IMG/VR virus record: IMGVR_UViG_3300009285_000022
Span: 1 to 42,894 of that record
DNA: 42,894 bases
DNA from: a virus
Reading direction: 5' to 3' (one strand)
Under the pieces are notes generated by a model. That model made no database searches. It was given only the letters and a program-made list of their open reading frames with translations, and was not told the DNA's origin. The position numbers were made by a program, and so were the translations under genes. Below are positions 34,521 to 42,894 of the stretch, in pieces; the stretch's first letter is position 1, and the number at the start of each line of letters is the position of its first letter.

Positions 34521-37500
34521 ATGGCAAATGCAGAACCGATTACAACTGAGACTCCCGTAGAAATTCCAGACCGCCGCAAGGTTTGGAATGATTTGGCTAA
34601 TACCCAAATTCAAAGTCCCGATGATTTATACCAAGCTCGAAAACCTGCTTCCGCGCTGAATTATGATTTTCAGAGAAAACGCGGATTCGTTGAAGGATTT
34701 TTTAAGGGTGTGCCAGAGGAAGAAGGTTACGAATCGACTTTTGGAGAAGCATTTGGGGCGGGGTTGACGGAATTTGCGCGTTCTGGAACAAGGGTGGGAG
34801 TGGAGTTTTTAGACCCAGAGAGAAAAAAGGCGCGCGAGAGCATAGAAAAAGTGCGTCAGTATGACCCAGAGTTTGCGGATTTTATTGAGAAGGGAACTAT
34901 CGGTAAAAGACCTTCTGATGCAAAACTGGCGGTGGAAGGCGCGGCGGCTATTGGCGAAGGTGTTTTAACTTTCCTTCCTTTTTTTAAAGCGGGGCGCGCT
35001 TTGATTGCCGCGAAAGAAGCTGCAACTTTTGCGAAACTCGGTAAAGCTGGAGAGGTTATTCTAAAATCTCCGACTGCGCGTAATTTTGCTACTGGGGGAT
35101 TATACGGGTCAATTTATGGGACTTTGTTTCCACTCCATACTGATGGTGATTTTCAGGAAGCGTTAAAATATGGTGCGATTGGCGGAGTGGTTGGCGCGCC
35201 GCTTATTGGTTTTGGAGGATTGGCGCTTCGCGGGTTGTCTGCGGGTGCTATTAAAACTGGAAGTTTTGTGAAAACGGCTGCGGAATTAGTTTCGGAAAAT
35301 GTGCCTCGTTTTTTAAGACCAAGCAAGGCATTGCCTGAAACTGTTTATAAATATTTGTTCAGCACTGGAAGCACTTTGCAGAAGTATTATGGAGATGTTG
35401 GAGAAAACTTTGTGAAGATGTGGAGGAAGGCTTCGCATTTGTCAACAGTGGATTTGGGTCGTTTGCAATTATCGCTGATTGAAAATGGAATTATAGAAGC
35501 GCCTGACATCGCCAAGCCATTTATTAAAGATATAAAGTATGTTGGAAATGACCGAGAGTTAATGAATTATTACAACCAAGTGTTAAGAGGGCAGAGTGCT
35601 TATGCAGACCCCATAGTGCGGGCTTCTGCTATCGGGGCTGATTCTCGTTTGCGGTATTTAGATACTTTGCGAAAATATTACGGCACGAAATCACAGCAGG
35701 TTGGTATTACGGAAAATCTTTTGGATTTGGATACCTATTTACCGAAACATACTCCTCCAGTTTTGTTTAGTCCAGTGAAGCGCGCCGCTTTGAAACAGGC
35801 CACTACTCAAGCTGAACGGGAATCTATTTATGCCGCCAATGATGAAGTTGTTAAAGATATGGTGGAAAACTCGGTTTTTAATGAGAAGACATTTGGGACT
35901 TTGGAAGAATCGTATAAGGCTTATTACGATTATTCAGATTTTGTTCTTTCGGGTGGCAGAATATTGCCGCAGGATAATACTTTTTTTCAAAAAATGGTGG
36001 CAGATGGTCAGGCCAATACTATTGATGAGGCGGCGGGGAAAATTGTTGCGGATTTGAAGTTTAGAAAGCAAACTTTAACTCCACTTGCCTCGTCGTTGGA
36101 TTTCCAGAGAAAAGTAAATCTTCCCTGGTATGACCCAAATCCCGCCAGAGTTTTACCAGTTTATGCGGTAGATGCTTCTGCGCGTTTAGCGATGGCTCAA
36201 ACTTTTGGAGCGCGAGATGAACTTATTAAAGAGATGATTGGTAAAATTGCTACTGACCCGAAACGAGGAGCAGAGGCGTTAGTGGATGCCAAAGAGTTTG
36301 AACGTTTGATAAGAGTTATAACTGGTCAGATAGAACGTTCTCCAAAATCAGAGCGAGTTTCTCAAATTTTGCGTGCCATTCAAGTTCCAAAACTGTCCTT
36401 CGCTCAGATTCTGAATATTGGGCAGAATATGAACTATCTTTTGGCTACGGATTTTGGGGCAACTGCACACGGTCTCCAAGTTATTTTTCGCGAACAATCA
36501 ATGCGTAAGGCGATTGAATCGGGAGTGTTGTTAAATAACTTTTTACGGGAGATTTTTGAATATTCTGGAGGAGGCACTAAATTTTCCGATGCCATTTTGA
36601 AATATAGCGGATTTACTTGGACGGAAATGTTTAACCGTTCAGTGGGAGCGGTTATTTCTGAGCGCTGGGCTTTGACCAATTTTAAGGGATTTTTGAAACA
36701 AAGGGGTTTCGCAGAGCTTTCTGAGGAAGAACAGAAAGGCATTTTGAAAATGATGTTTGATAAGAAAACATTTGAACATAAGGTTTTGCAAGACGCGATT
36801 GGTGTTCAAAGAGAGAATATTCAGGGATTTCAGAAATTGTTTCCCGATGAGGATTTCAATATTACTGCTGGCAATGTCGGCGCGGCTAAAAAGAAATTGG
36901 ATAAATTGGAATCGGCTATCACGTCAAAAATTGAGAAGTTACAAAAAACCCGCCAACTTTTAGAGAGAGAACTTGTGGCGGAATCCGAACCGCTTACCGA
37001 CCAATATGTAACAGACTTGACCGATGCCATTGGATTTTTGAAAGGCGCTATCAGCGAACAAAGTGTTTCTGAAATCAAACTTCCTGGCGCACTGGAAAAA
37101 GGAACTCAATTTACGGATACAGAAATTCGCACTGCCTTAGATGGTGCGATTCAAATGCGCAGACAAGAGTTAGAGTCTGTTCTCAAACGCCTTGAGGAAA
37201 AATTTATGGAGATTCGGGCATTAGGCACGGCTGCGCGCGACATCCCTCAAGTTAAATTCGTTGACCCCACTAAAGAAAATCTTGGCCAGTATGTTGCTGG
37301 TGTAAATGCTGAGATTCAGGCTGCTGACCGAGCTATTATAGGTTTACAAAACGAGTTGGCGGATAAATCGCGTTTTCTTGAAGGAATTATTGATTCCTAC
37401 CAGATTGCCACAAAGCGTCTGGCTAATGAATTTCCAGAAGGGTTGGCTTATGATAAATTCTTGGAGAAACGCAGAGGAGAATTTAAAATGAAAGATATTT

Positions 37501-38696
37501 CGGCGAAAGCTAAGACTTTGACTGCCAAGAACGGCGGTGTTACAATAAGTTTAAATGGTGATGTTCCTGAAAATGGCTTCGCTTTTGCGCCCAGTAAAAT
37601 TACTGAACGGGTAATAACTCAAGATAGATGGACATTGGAGGATGTTGATAGATTTATGGAGGATAATCTGGATGCTCTAAATACTGACGATGCTTTTTTG
37701 GGTGTTTGGGTTGACGAAGGCAAAGTGTATATGGATGTCTCAGTAGTGGTGGCGGATAAAACTGAGGCTCTTGTCCGAGCTAAAACCGCCGACCAGATTT
37801 CTGTTTTTGATTTAGAAAAGTTTGAAACCCATTTTATAAAAGACAATGAAAAAATTATTAGTGATGCTATCCGCAAAGGGCAAGTCGAAGGAGCAGTTGA
37901 AGGAGGAACTGCGCAACTCCTTGCAGGCGAAAGGGTTGCTCGACCAGGGCGGGAAGTTGAAGCTGGAATCCGTCTCGCCAAAGCCCCCAGCGAAAAAGTA
38001 AAACTTTCTCCCGAAGAAATTGCGCTTCGGGAACTTGAAGTTGATTTGGATGAAGCTAAACTTCGCGGGTTTTTGAGTCCCGATGATTTGGTAACTGCGG
38101 CTCAGGTTTTGGTTGACCGCACTCAATTTTCAGGCCGCGCCATTGACCTTCCATTTCTTGCTTCTTCTCCAATGGGCAAAGTTATTTTCCAGTTTAAAAC
38201 TTTCGCTTATCAGCAAGCGCGTTTTCTTAGTAAAGAAATTAAACGGGATTTGGCGCGTGAGACCCGCAACCTTCCGCGCGCTTTCCGCACACTTTTGATT
38301 CTCAGCACTATCTTCCCGATGACTGGCGAAGTGCTTGGCGATATTCGTTCTTTAATCACTCAGGAGAAACGACCTACGCGACCATTAGACCGTTATATTT
38401 CTGACATATCTAATGCTGGAGCTTATGGTTTGTTGTTTGATTTTTGGAACTCTGCTGAAATCGGCAAGACTGCCGAGTTCTTTGGAGGCGTGACTGTTGG
38501 AGATGCCACTAAGTTTATAGAAGGAGTGATAGTGCGGCTTCCTGGCAATCCCAAAAGTGCTGGAATCAATTTTTCTAAACAGCTTTTGAGACAGACTGGA
38601 GTGGGTAGAATTGGAGTGAATGTGTTATTCCCCTCTAAAAAACAGGGTCAGCCATTCTACCAAGACCTTTTAGACTGGGCTGGAGATGAAGAATAA
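34521..38696 (+). CDS. Very large internal virion/ejection protein
   Basis: 1391 aa from the ATG at 34521. A Gly-rich hydrophobic segment at about 190-245 (ATGGLYGSIYGTLFPLHTDG, ALKYGAIGGVVGAPLIGFGG) could insert in membrane. Coiled coil spans about 780-980. A mixed domain at about 990-1130 and a conserved-looking C-terminal domain from about 1200 (DRTQFSGRAIDLPFLASSPM, GKVIFQFKTFAYQQARFLSK) follow. That C-terminal block is familiar from giant ejection proteins of short-tailed phages. It has no lysozyme or polymerase motif that I can see. It probably forms the DNA-ejection channel. Confidence 0.72.
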   Translation: MANAEPITTETPVEIPDRRKVWNDLANTQIQSPDDLYQARKPASALNYDFQRKRGFVEGFFKGVPEEEGYESTFGEAFGAGLTEFARSGTRVGVEFLDPERKKARESIEKVRQYDPEFADFIEKGTIGKRPSDAKLAVEGAAAIGEGVLTFLPFFKAGRALIAAKEAATFAKLGKAGEVILKSPTARNFATGGLYGSIYGTLFPLHTDGDFQEALKYGAIGGVVGAPLIGFGGLALRGLSAGAIKTGSFVKTAAELVSENVPRFLRPSKALPETVYKYLFSTGSTLQKYYGDVGENFVKMWRKASHLSTVDLGRLQLSLIENGIIEAPDIAKPFIKDIKYVGNDRELMNYYNQVLRGQSAYADPIVRASAIGADSRLRYLDTLRKYYGTKSQQVGITENLLDLDTYLPKHTPPVLFSPVKRAALKQATTQAERESIYAANDEVVKDMVENSVFNEKTFGTLEESYKAYYDYSDFVLSGGRILPQDNTFFQKMVADGQANTIDEAAGKIVADLKFRKQTLTPLASSLDFQRKVNLPWYDPNPARVLPVYAVDASARLAMAQTFGARDELIKEMIGKIATDPKRGAEALVDAKEFERLIRVITGQIERSPKSERVSQILRAIQVPKLSFAQILNIGQNMNYLLATDFGATAHGLQVIFREQSMRKAIESGVLLNNFLREIFEYSGGGTKFSDAILKYSGFTWTEMFNRSVGAVISERWALTNFKGFLKQRGFAELSEEEQKGILKMMFDKKTFEHKVLQDAIGVQRENIQGFQKLFPDEDFNITAGNVGAAKKKLDKLESAITSKIEKLQKTRQLLERELVAESEPLTDQYVTDLTDAIGFLKGAISEQSVSEIKLPGALEKGTQFTDTEIRTALDGAIQMRRQELESVLKRLEEKFMEIRALGTAARDIPQVKFVDPTKENLGQYVAGVNAEIQAADRAIIGLQNELADKSRFLEGIIDSYQIATKRLANEFPEGLAYDKFLEKRRGEFKMKDISAKAKTLTAKNGGVTISLNGDVPENGFAFAPSKITERVITQDRWTLEDVDRFMEDNLDALNTDDAFLGVWVDEGKVYMDVSVVVADKTEALVRAKTADQISVFDLEKFETHFIKDNEKIISDAIRKGQVEGAVEGGTAQLLAGERVARPGREVEAGIRLAKAPSEKVKLSPEEIALRELEVDLDEAKLRGFLSPDDLVTAAQVLVDRTQFSGRAIDLPFLASSPMGKVIFQFKTFAYQQARFLSKEIKRDLARETRNLPRAFRTLLILSTIFPMTGEVLGDIRSLITQEKRPTRPLDRYISDISNAGAYGLLFDFWNSAEIGKTAEFFGGVTVGDATKFIEGVIVRLPGNPKSAGINFSKQLLRQTGVGRIGVNVLFPSKKQGQPFYQDLLDWAGDEE

Positions 38697-38698
38697 GG

Positions 38699-38707
38699 TG
38701 TGGATAA
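38699..38707 (-). promoter_or_regulatory. Perfect DnaA-box sequence
   Basis: TTATCCACA on the minus strand, in the gap before the scaffold-like gene. Another perfect copy is inside the terminase gene at 28794-28802 (plus strand). Two isolated copies may be chance. Confidence 0.35.
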
Positions 38708-38708
38708 C

Positions 38709-38738
38709 TTCTTGCTTTTCTGTGAATGGTGGTATGAT
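38709..38738 (+). promoter_or_regulatory. Possible promoter for scaffold and capsid genes
   Basis: TATGAT (38733-38738) with TTCTTG (38709-38714) 18 bases upstream. The -35 match is weak. The 104-base gap before the capsid genes makes a promoter plausible. Confidence 0.35.
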
Positions 38739-38800
38739 GTAAATAAGCACATTGAAATCTGGTTTAGTCAACCAGAAAATATAAGTCAAATTTTTATGTT

Positions 38801-39472
38801 ATGAGCGATGTAGCCACTCCTGGCGGCACAACTCCTGGCGGAACTCCTCCCGCCACGCCTCCAGCCATCCCTACGCCAACGCCACAAGGTGAAGTCGTCA
38901 CCTTGAAAAAGGAGGAACACGAACAGTTGGTTAAAGATGCTGCAAGAGCATCGTCAGCGCAATCCCGTGCTGACCGTTTAGAGAATCTAGCGAAAAGGCA
39001 CGGGCTTCTCGGCGGCGGTCATTTCAAACCGCAAACGCCCGCTACCCCTCCTTCAAAAGAAGACCAAGAGGCTGCGGCTGCGGAGGAAGACCAGAAAGCC
39101 AAATCGGGTTTAATGGCGCTTGCTATTGACCCAATCTATCGGGAAGTTTTCGACGCTGACCCAACACTCCGAGATTTGATTACCAAGAACCCATTGGCGG
39201 TTCTTCCAATACTCGCGCCAGACGCGCTTGACGCGGATGATGCGGTGGCATTGGTTAAAGAAGCGCTGGCCAAGCGAAAGCCTGCTGCGCCTCCAGCCAC
39301 TCCTCCTACTCCTCCCGCGACTCCGCCCGCGCCCCCAGCAGGCGGTGTGAACCCTCCAGGGAGTGATGTCCCTGATGCGGAACTTGAAGCGGCGAGGAAA
39401 ATTCCCAACACCGAAAATGCGATTGCTGGGATGGTAAAAGTAGGATTGAAAAAATTGGGGATTAAAAAATAG
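38801..39472 (+). CDS. Putative scaffolding protein
   Basis: 223 aa. Pro/Thr-rich ends (TTPGGTPPATPPAIPTPTP; PPATPPT-type repeats) flank a charged helical middle (LKKEEHEQLVKDAARASSAQ, LAIDPIYREVFDADPTLRDL). It ends with a basic tail (MVKVGLKKLGIKK), as scaffolds do. It precedes the major capsid gene, the normal scaffold position. No protease motif. Confidence 0.75.
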   Translation: MSDVATPGGTTPGGTPPATPPAIPTPTPQGEVVTLKKEEHEQLVKDAARASSAQSRADRLENLAKRHGLLGGGHFKPQTPATPPSKEDQEAAAAEEDQKAKSGLMALAIDPIYREVFDADPTLRDLITKNPLAVLPILAPDALDADDAVALVKEALAKRKPAAPPATPPTPPATPPAPPAGGVNPPGSDVPDAELEAARKIPNTENAIAGMVKVGLKKLGIKK

Positions 39473-39507
39473 TTGGTCGCTTATTAGTAAATAGATAGTT
39501 TGTTTTT

Positions 39508-40668
39508 ATGGCGTTAGCTAGTGCTTCAGGTCTTGCTTCCTTTGACCAAAGTGCAGGTGAATTTCTTGATTTGTCCAATGAGCTTGCGGAGATAATCCGT
39601 AGGGATAATACGGCTTTTTTGAGCCGTCTTGGAATCAGTGGACAGGCGACGGAAACGACCCACTCTTGGATGGAGGATGCTCTAAACGCTAACACCGCAA
39701 CTACTCCTGACAGTGCTGCGGGGTTTTTGGATTCGTCCGAAACCTCGCTTGCTGTTACGACTGGACACGGCGTTAGATTCAAAGTCGGCACTCTTTTTAA
39801 AGATGCCGCAACGGGTAAAACCGAAGTGATGCAGGTGACTGCCATCTCTACGGATACCTTGACGATTGTTCGCGGTTATGGTTCTACTTCGGGCGAGACT
39901 CACGGGACTTCTCCTTCAACGGGATTCACGATTTCGATAGTCGCGCACCCCGCGCAGGAATCCCAAGACCCGCCTTCCGATGAATCAAAAGTCCGCACGA
40001 AGGTCTCAAACTTTACCCAGATTTTCCAGTATGGAATCAGTGTTTCCCACACGATGCGGTCTGTTTTACAGGCTGGCGTGGCGGATGAATACACTTTCCA
40101 GGTTGCGCGCAGATTGATGGAAGCAATGCGGGAACTCGATAATTCGCTTATCAACGGCATTAAATCCGCAGATGCAGGTTCGGATGCTTCTTACCGCTCG
40201 ATGGCGGGTTTGATTGAGATGGCATCTCAGTCTGGTGGAAATTCCAGCACAACTTCTGAAGCTCTTACTCTTACAGTAGTGAATGATATGGCGAAAGGCA
40301 TTTGGGATGATGGCGGTTATCCGAACTTCATCTTGGTGGGTGGTAAACAGAAGCGAGCCATTTCAGCTTTTGACCAGTCGGCGCGCCGAAGCGTTTATGA
40401 CGCTACGGTTGCAGGTTATGTGGTGGAAAAAATTATTACCGACCTCGGTTTCGTGCTGGATGTTTTGGTTGACCCCTGGATGCCTGCTGACATTGCGATT
40501 GTCGGGGATTTGAACAAAATTCGGATGATGCCTCTCCAAAATGACGCGATGCGCGCGGAGGACTTGGCAAAAACTGGACGTTCTTGGAAATCTCAGGTGA
40601 CTGGACAATATACGAATGAAGTGAGAAATGGTAAAGAGTCATTTTACCACCACTCGAATCTTACCTAG
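39508..40668 (+). CDS. Major capsid protein (SU10 family, HK97 fold)
   Basis: 386 aa. FLDLSNELAEIIRRDNTAFL, THSWMEDALNA, TKVSNFTQIFQYGISVSHTM, YRSMAGLIEMA, YPNFILVGGKQKRAISAFDQ and GDLNKIRMMPLQNDAMRAED match the SU10-type major head protein (DUF5309 group). A beta module at about 88-145 (FKVGTLFKDAATGKTEVMQV) is inserted after the N-terminal arm. A terminator-like hairpin follows, fitting high expression. It builds the icosahedral shell with the scaffold gene upstream. Confidence 0.9.
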   Translation: MALASASGLASFDQSAGEFLDLSNELAEIIRRDNTAFLSRLGISGQATETTHSWMEDALNANTATTPDSAAGFLDSSETSLAVTTGHGVRFKVGTLFKDAATGKTEVMQVTAISTDTLTIVRGYGSTSGETHGTSPSTGFTISIVAHPAQESQDPPSDESKVRTKVSNFTQIFQYGISVSHTMRSVLQAGVADEYTFQVARRLMEAMRELDNSLINGIKSADAGSDASYRSMAGLIEMASQSGGNSSTTSEALTLTVVNDMAKGIWDDGGYPNFILVGGKQKRAISAFDQSARRSVYDATVAGYVVEKIITDLGFVLDVLVDPWMPADIAIVGDLNKIRMMPLQNDAMRAEDLAKTGRSWKSQVTGQYTNEVRNGKESFYHHSNLT

Positions 40669-40682
40669 TTTGATGTTCTTTT

Positions 40683-40710
40683 GGCGGTTTTCTTTTCAAG
40701 CAAAACCGCC
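40683..40710 (+). terminator. Hairpin after the capsid gene
   Basis: GGCGGTTTT (40683-40691) pairs perfectly with AAAACCGCC (40702-40710). No T run follows, so it may slow transcription or protect the 3' end of the capsid message. A second hairpin TTCCTT/AAGGAA follows at 40715-40731. Confidence 0.6.
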
Positions 40711-40757
40711 TCCATTCCTTAGTCGAAGGAAGGATAAATTGGAAAGACTTTATTGTT

Positions 40758-41717
40758 ATGGCTTTAGCTAGAACACATTTAAAACCACTTGCGGACGGCG
40801 AGAAGATTCATCCTTCCGACATTCTTAACGAAGGATTGACTGGAAATACGTATTACGTCATTCCGACTGCCAACGCGAATTACGCTTTCTTCAAGACGCT
40901 CTACGATATTGTGTATAGTGATGGAAGCAATGCTGTGGCAAATACTATTACGGCTGCACTGTCTCGCTGTGTTTCTGGGCGTAATGACCGCATAGTTTTA
41001 CAACCAGGAGCAACCTACGCCGAAAATGTTACTGTGAGCAAAGATAATGTCTCAATTGTTGGGGCTAACATCTTTGCGAATAGTAAGCGTGCAATCGTGC
41101 AACCTACTTCGGGAATTGCTTTGACGGTAGGTGATTGTCACAGATTTTCGTCAGTGGGAGTTAGATATTCTGGAGTAAGCGGTGTTGGAGTGCGACATTC
41201 GGGAGAAGCGGCATACTTTGAGAACTGTGATTTCACTTCGGACACTTCACACGGTTTTCAATTCTTTTCCTCAACGACCACATCAGATTACACTGGGTCG
41301 GGAACGACTCTGTATCGCTGTCTTTTCCGAGAATGTGGTGCTGCTGGATTACGGCACACAAGTGATGCGGACACTGGGAATCCGAATTACGGGGTTCAGG
41401 CGACCAATGTCAATGTCTGGGAGTGCCAGTTTTACGGCAATACAGGCGATGATATTGATGATGATGCTCAAGCTGGGAATCCTACCTACTTTTACCAGTG
41501 GGATATTTCTGGGAATAAATTTATGACTAGGAATAAGGCTGCTGCTGGTGCAAAGTATCTCGATATGGACGGCGGAGTTTCGCAGGACTGTCTTATCAGT
41601 AACAACTTTTTCGCTTCTGATGAGGCGTTTGATACTGATAACATAGATATTGCGACTGGCGCAGTGTTCGCAGGTAATTACGCAGCATCGGGAATTATTG
41701 ACGGTTCAACGTTCTAA
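40758..41717 (+). CDS. Right-handed beta-helix virion protein
   Basis: 319 aa. Short repeated coils with Asn/Cys/Gly ladders (IVLQPGATYAENVTVSKDNV, GEAAYFENCDFTSDTSHGFQ, NVNVWECQFYGNTGDDIDDD, CLISNNFFASDEAFDTDNID) are characteristic of pectate-lyase-type parallel beta-helices. In phages these form spikes or capsid fibres that may bind or degrade polysaccharide. The N-terminal 40 residues (HLKPLADGEKIHPSDILNEG) probably attach it to the head, since the gene follows the capsid gene. Catalytic residues cannot be assigned. Confidence 0.78.
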   Translation: MALARTHLKPLADGEKIHPSDILNEGLTGNTYYVIPTANANYAFFKTLYDIVYSDGSNAVANTITAALSRCVSGRNDRIVLQPGATYAENVTVSKDNVSIVGANIFANSKRAIVQPTSGIALTVGDCHRFSSVGVRYSGVSGVGVRHSGEAAYFENCDFTSDTSHGFQFFSSTTTSDYTGSGTTLYRCLFRECGAAGLRHTSDADTGNPNYGVQATNVNVWECQFYGNTGDDIDDDAQAGNPTYFYQWDISGNKFMTRNKAAAGAKYLDMDGGVSQDCLISNNFFASDEAFDTDNIDIATGAVFAGNYAASGIIDGSTF

Positions 41718-41734
41718 CTTTGGATTTTTCTCTC

Positions 41735-41764
41735 CTGGCTCTCTTTTGTGAAAAGCAGAGCCAG
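41735..41764 (+). terminator. Long hairpin between virion genes
   Basis: CTGGCTCT-CTTTT (41735-41747) pairs with AAAAG-C-AGAGCCAG (41751-41764) with one unpaired base and a GTG loop. No T run follows. Confidence 0.55.
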
Positions 41765-41796
41765 CCCGAAAGGGATTAACGGAGTAAAATACTTAT

Positions 41797-42069
41797 ATGG
41801 AGCTTATAAGAGTAGCGGCTTCAAACGACGATATAGACCTCAAGCCCTTCACTAAAGTGCTGGGAGCTTTTTTGGTGGCGGGAGTAGATGCAGCGACAGC
41901 AACAATTTTTGATGCAGCCACGCAAGCTGGCACGGATAAATTTACTCTAAAAGCGGCTGCTGCTTCTACCAGTCCTTATTTGTGGTTTGGGACTGGAGTT
42001 CCGTTCAAAACCGCAATCTCAGTCACATTAGCTGGCACTTCACCAGTGCTTTATCTTTTAGTGGACTAA
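41797..42069 (+). CDS. Small virion protein (decoration-like)
   Basis: 90 aa, beta-rich and Ala/Thr-rich (VLGAFLVAGVDAATATIFDA, STSPYLWFGTGVPFKTAISV). GGAG lies upstream of the ATG. Size and place between capsid and fibre genes suggest a head decoration or fibre-base protein. No family recognised. Confidence 0.6.
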   Translation: MELIRVAASNDDIDLKPFTKVLGAFLVAGVDAATATIFDAATQAGTDKFTLKAAAASTSPYLWFGTGVPFKTAISVTLAGTSPVLYLLVD

Positions 42070-42070
42070 A

Positions 42071-42460
42071 ATGCCTCTCCTTACATCGTGGAATAATGCG
42101 GGAATGTCGAAAACTTGCCTTGTTTGTAAAATAAAGTTTTCTGTTTCACCTTCTCGATTTGCTACAAAGAAGTATTGTTCGATGAAATGTTATTCATTTG
42201 CTCAAAGGACAGAAAGTGGTAATATTAGATTAAGCGGATGGTGGAGCAAAATGAGATTGAAAACTTTAATTGTCCAACTATACAGGTGTTCCTTCTGTGG
42301 GTTGAAAGATAAATCTGGAACATCTTTGGAAGTTCATCATATCAATGGAAGGAATGACAGAGAACATTTATCTGTTCTTTGTAAGAATTGTCATCATTGG
42401 CTACACGATATAGTATTTCCTAACTTCGGTCTTAAATTATATGCCACTTCTCAAAGGTAA
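42071..42460 (+). CDS. HNH endonuclease
   Basis: 129 aa. An N-terminal zinc finger (TCLVCKIKFSVSPSRFATKK) and an HNH core with its own zinc pairs: CSFCGLKDKSG, SLEVHHINGRNDREHLSV, then CKNCHHWLHD. A free-standing homing endonuclease between virion genes, one base after the previous stop. Its C-terminal 20 bases overlap the next gene. Its first bases resemble the start of that gene (ATGCCTCTCCTT against ATGCCACTTCTC), which may mark how it inserted. Confidence 0.87.
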   Translation: MPLLTSWNNAGMSKTCLVCKIKFSVSPSRFATKKYCSMKCYSFAQRTESGNIRLSGWWSKMRLKTLIVQLYRCSFCGLKDKSGTSLEVHHINGRNDREHLSVLCKNCHHWLHDIVFPNFGLKLYATSQR

Positions 42461-42575
42461 ATCAAAACAAGTTATTGCTCGAAACATTCGGACGTTGATT
42501 CACGAAGGAAAACCACAGAAACAGGCCGTAGCTATTTCTTTTAGTCAGGCAGGTAAAAGTAAAAAGAAAAAATAA
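42441..42575 (+). CDS. Small basic protein, DUF6496-like
   Basis: 44 aa: MPLLKGKSKQVIARNIRTLI, then HEGKPQKQAVAISFSQAGKS and a run of Lys. The pattern MPLLKGKS-NI-L-HEGxPxKQAVAI-AGKS is that of a small family common in phages and known only as a domain of unknown function. It starts inside the end of the HNH gene and stops two bases before the gene at 42578. Confidence 0.75.
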   Translation: MPLLKGKSKQVIARNIRTLIHEGKPQKQAVAISFSQAGKSKKKK

Positions 42576-42577
42576 CT

Positions 42578-42894
42578 ATGGAAGCGAAAATACATCTCAA
42601 ACAAAACGTCACTTATAAAATCGTCGGGAAAGATGGCAAAGTCAAGCCTATTTTCCAGACTTGGAATTGGGTTTCCAATCTGATTCAAAGCGGCTGGCTT
42701 TCCCCGCTTCACTGGAAAATTCCTTTTCTGTTTGGATACTGGGAGACATCTTTTCAAGTTTCAAATCTTATCACCAATGCAGGCGCGGCGTTGGTAGCTG
42801 GACTTATCAATGGGGTAATTACAAATTTCTTTGACTATATTGCAGTGGGGACTGGCACTGGGGCGGCAGCAGCCACAGATACGGCGCTTGGAAC
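42578..42894 (+). CDS. Phage structural protein, N-terminal part (gene continues at base 1)
   Basis: The first 105 codons of the 186-aa gene that closes the circle (80 before the unique circle ends, continuing in frame at base 1). MEAKIHLKQNVTYKIVGKDG is followed by TWNWVSNLIQSGWLSPLHWK and FLFGYWETSFQVSNLITNAG. Together with 1-321 this is a minor virion protein of unknown role. Confidence 0.85.
   Translation, partial: MEAKIHLKQNVTYKIVGKDGKVKPIFQTWNWVSNLIQSGWLSPLHWKIPFLFGYWETSFQVSNLITNAGAALVAGLINGVITNFFDYIAVGTGTGAAAATDTALG
42818..42894. repeat. Terminal direct repeat, copy 2
   Basis: Identical to bases 1-77; see copy 1. Confidence 0.97.

Overview
This window is a complete, circular (or circularly permuted) double-stranded DNA phage genome. 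Its first 77 bases (1-77) are repeated exactly at its last 77 (42818-42894), so the unique circle is 42,817 bp and one structural gene runs across the join. Virion genes (terminase, portal, SU10-type capsid, ejection-type proteins) lie on the plus strand. No tape measure, sheath or tail-tube gene is recognisable, so a short-tailed (podovirus-like) virion is the best reading. The host is not identifiable. Standard code, strong Shine-Dalgarno sites in part of the genome, consensus sigma-70-like promoters, and a secreted protein with a Ser/Thr/Pro linker of the kind common in Patescibacteria fit a phage of an uncultivated bacterium, but that host guess is weak.

Plus strand, late region (27191 through the join to 7166): terminase small (by position) and large subunits, portal, a LysM-tipped protein, two further ejection-type proteins (487 and 1391 aa), scaffold-like protein, major capsid protein, parallel beta-helix protein, small structural proteins, an HNH endonuclease, a DNRLRE-like fibre with nine 18-residue repeats, an adaptor-like and a nozzle/propeller-like protein, small membrane proteins, an M15 endolysin, a holin-like protein, tRNA-Trp(CCA), and three small genes with strong ribosome-binding sites. 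A bidirectional terminator at 7215-7246 separates these from the convergent early genes.

Minus strand, early region (25595 down to 7261): about 47 small, tightly coupled genes, many joined by ATGA overlaps. They include an ArdA-like antirestriction protein, a zinc metallopeptidase, a Cas4/RecB-like nuclease, a GroES-like co-chaperonin, a secreted Ser/Thr/Pro-linker protein, an SbcC/Rad50-like ATPase, a HerA/FtsK-like ATPase, a C5-cytosine methyltransferase with a long overprinted reading frame, an excisionase-like HTH protein, an OB-like protein, a membrane-anchored glucosaminidase-like protein, a VRR-NUC nuclease, a peptide deformylase and two HNH-type or zinc-ribbon groups. There is no DNA polymerase, primase, replicative helicase, RNA polymerase, integrase or repressor that I can recognise, so replication and transcription probably rely on the host while the phage supplies recombination and end-processing functions.

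The divergent control region (25596-27190) carries two good leftward promoters, direct repeats, a TGTCAA/TTGACA operator-like palindrome, DnaA-box-like sites, and a roughly 500-nt segment with about a dozen mutually compatible helices and an intrinsic terminator. G-U pairs in three helices indicate that this RNA is read from the plus strand. Two more structured segments (22263-22745 and 23784-24040, minus strand) and structured leaders at 24330-25119 sit among the early genes. These RNAs, together with the overprinted methyltransferase frame, are the best candidates for undescribed biology here.
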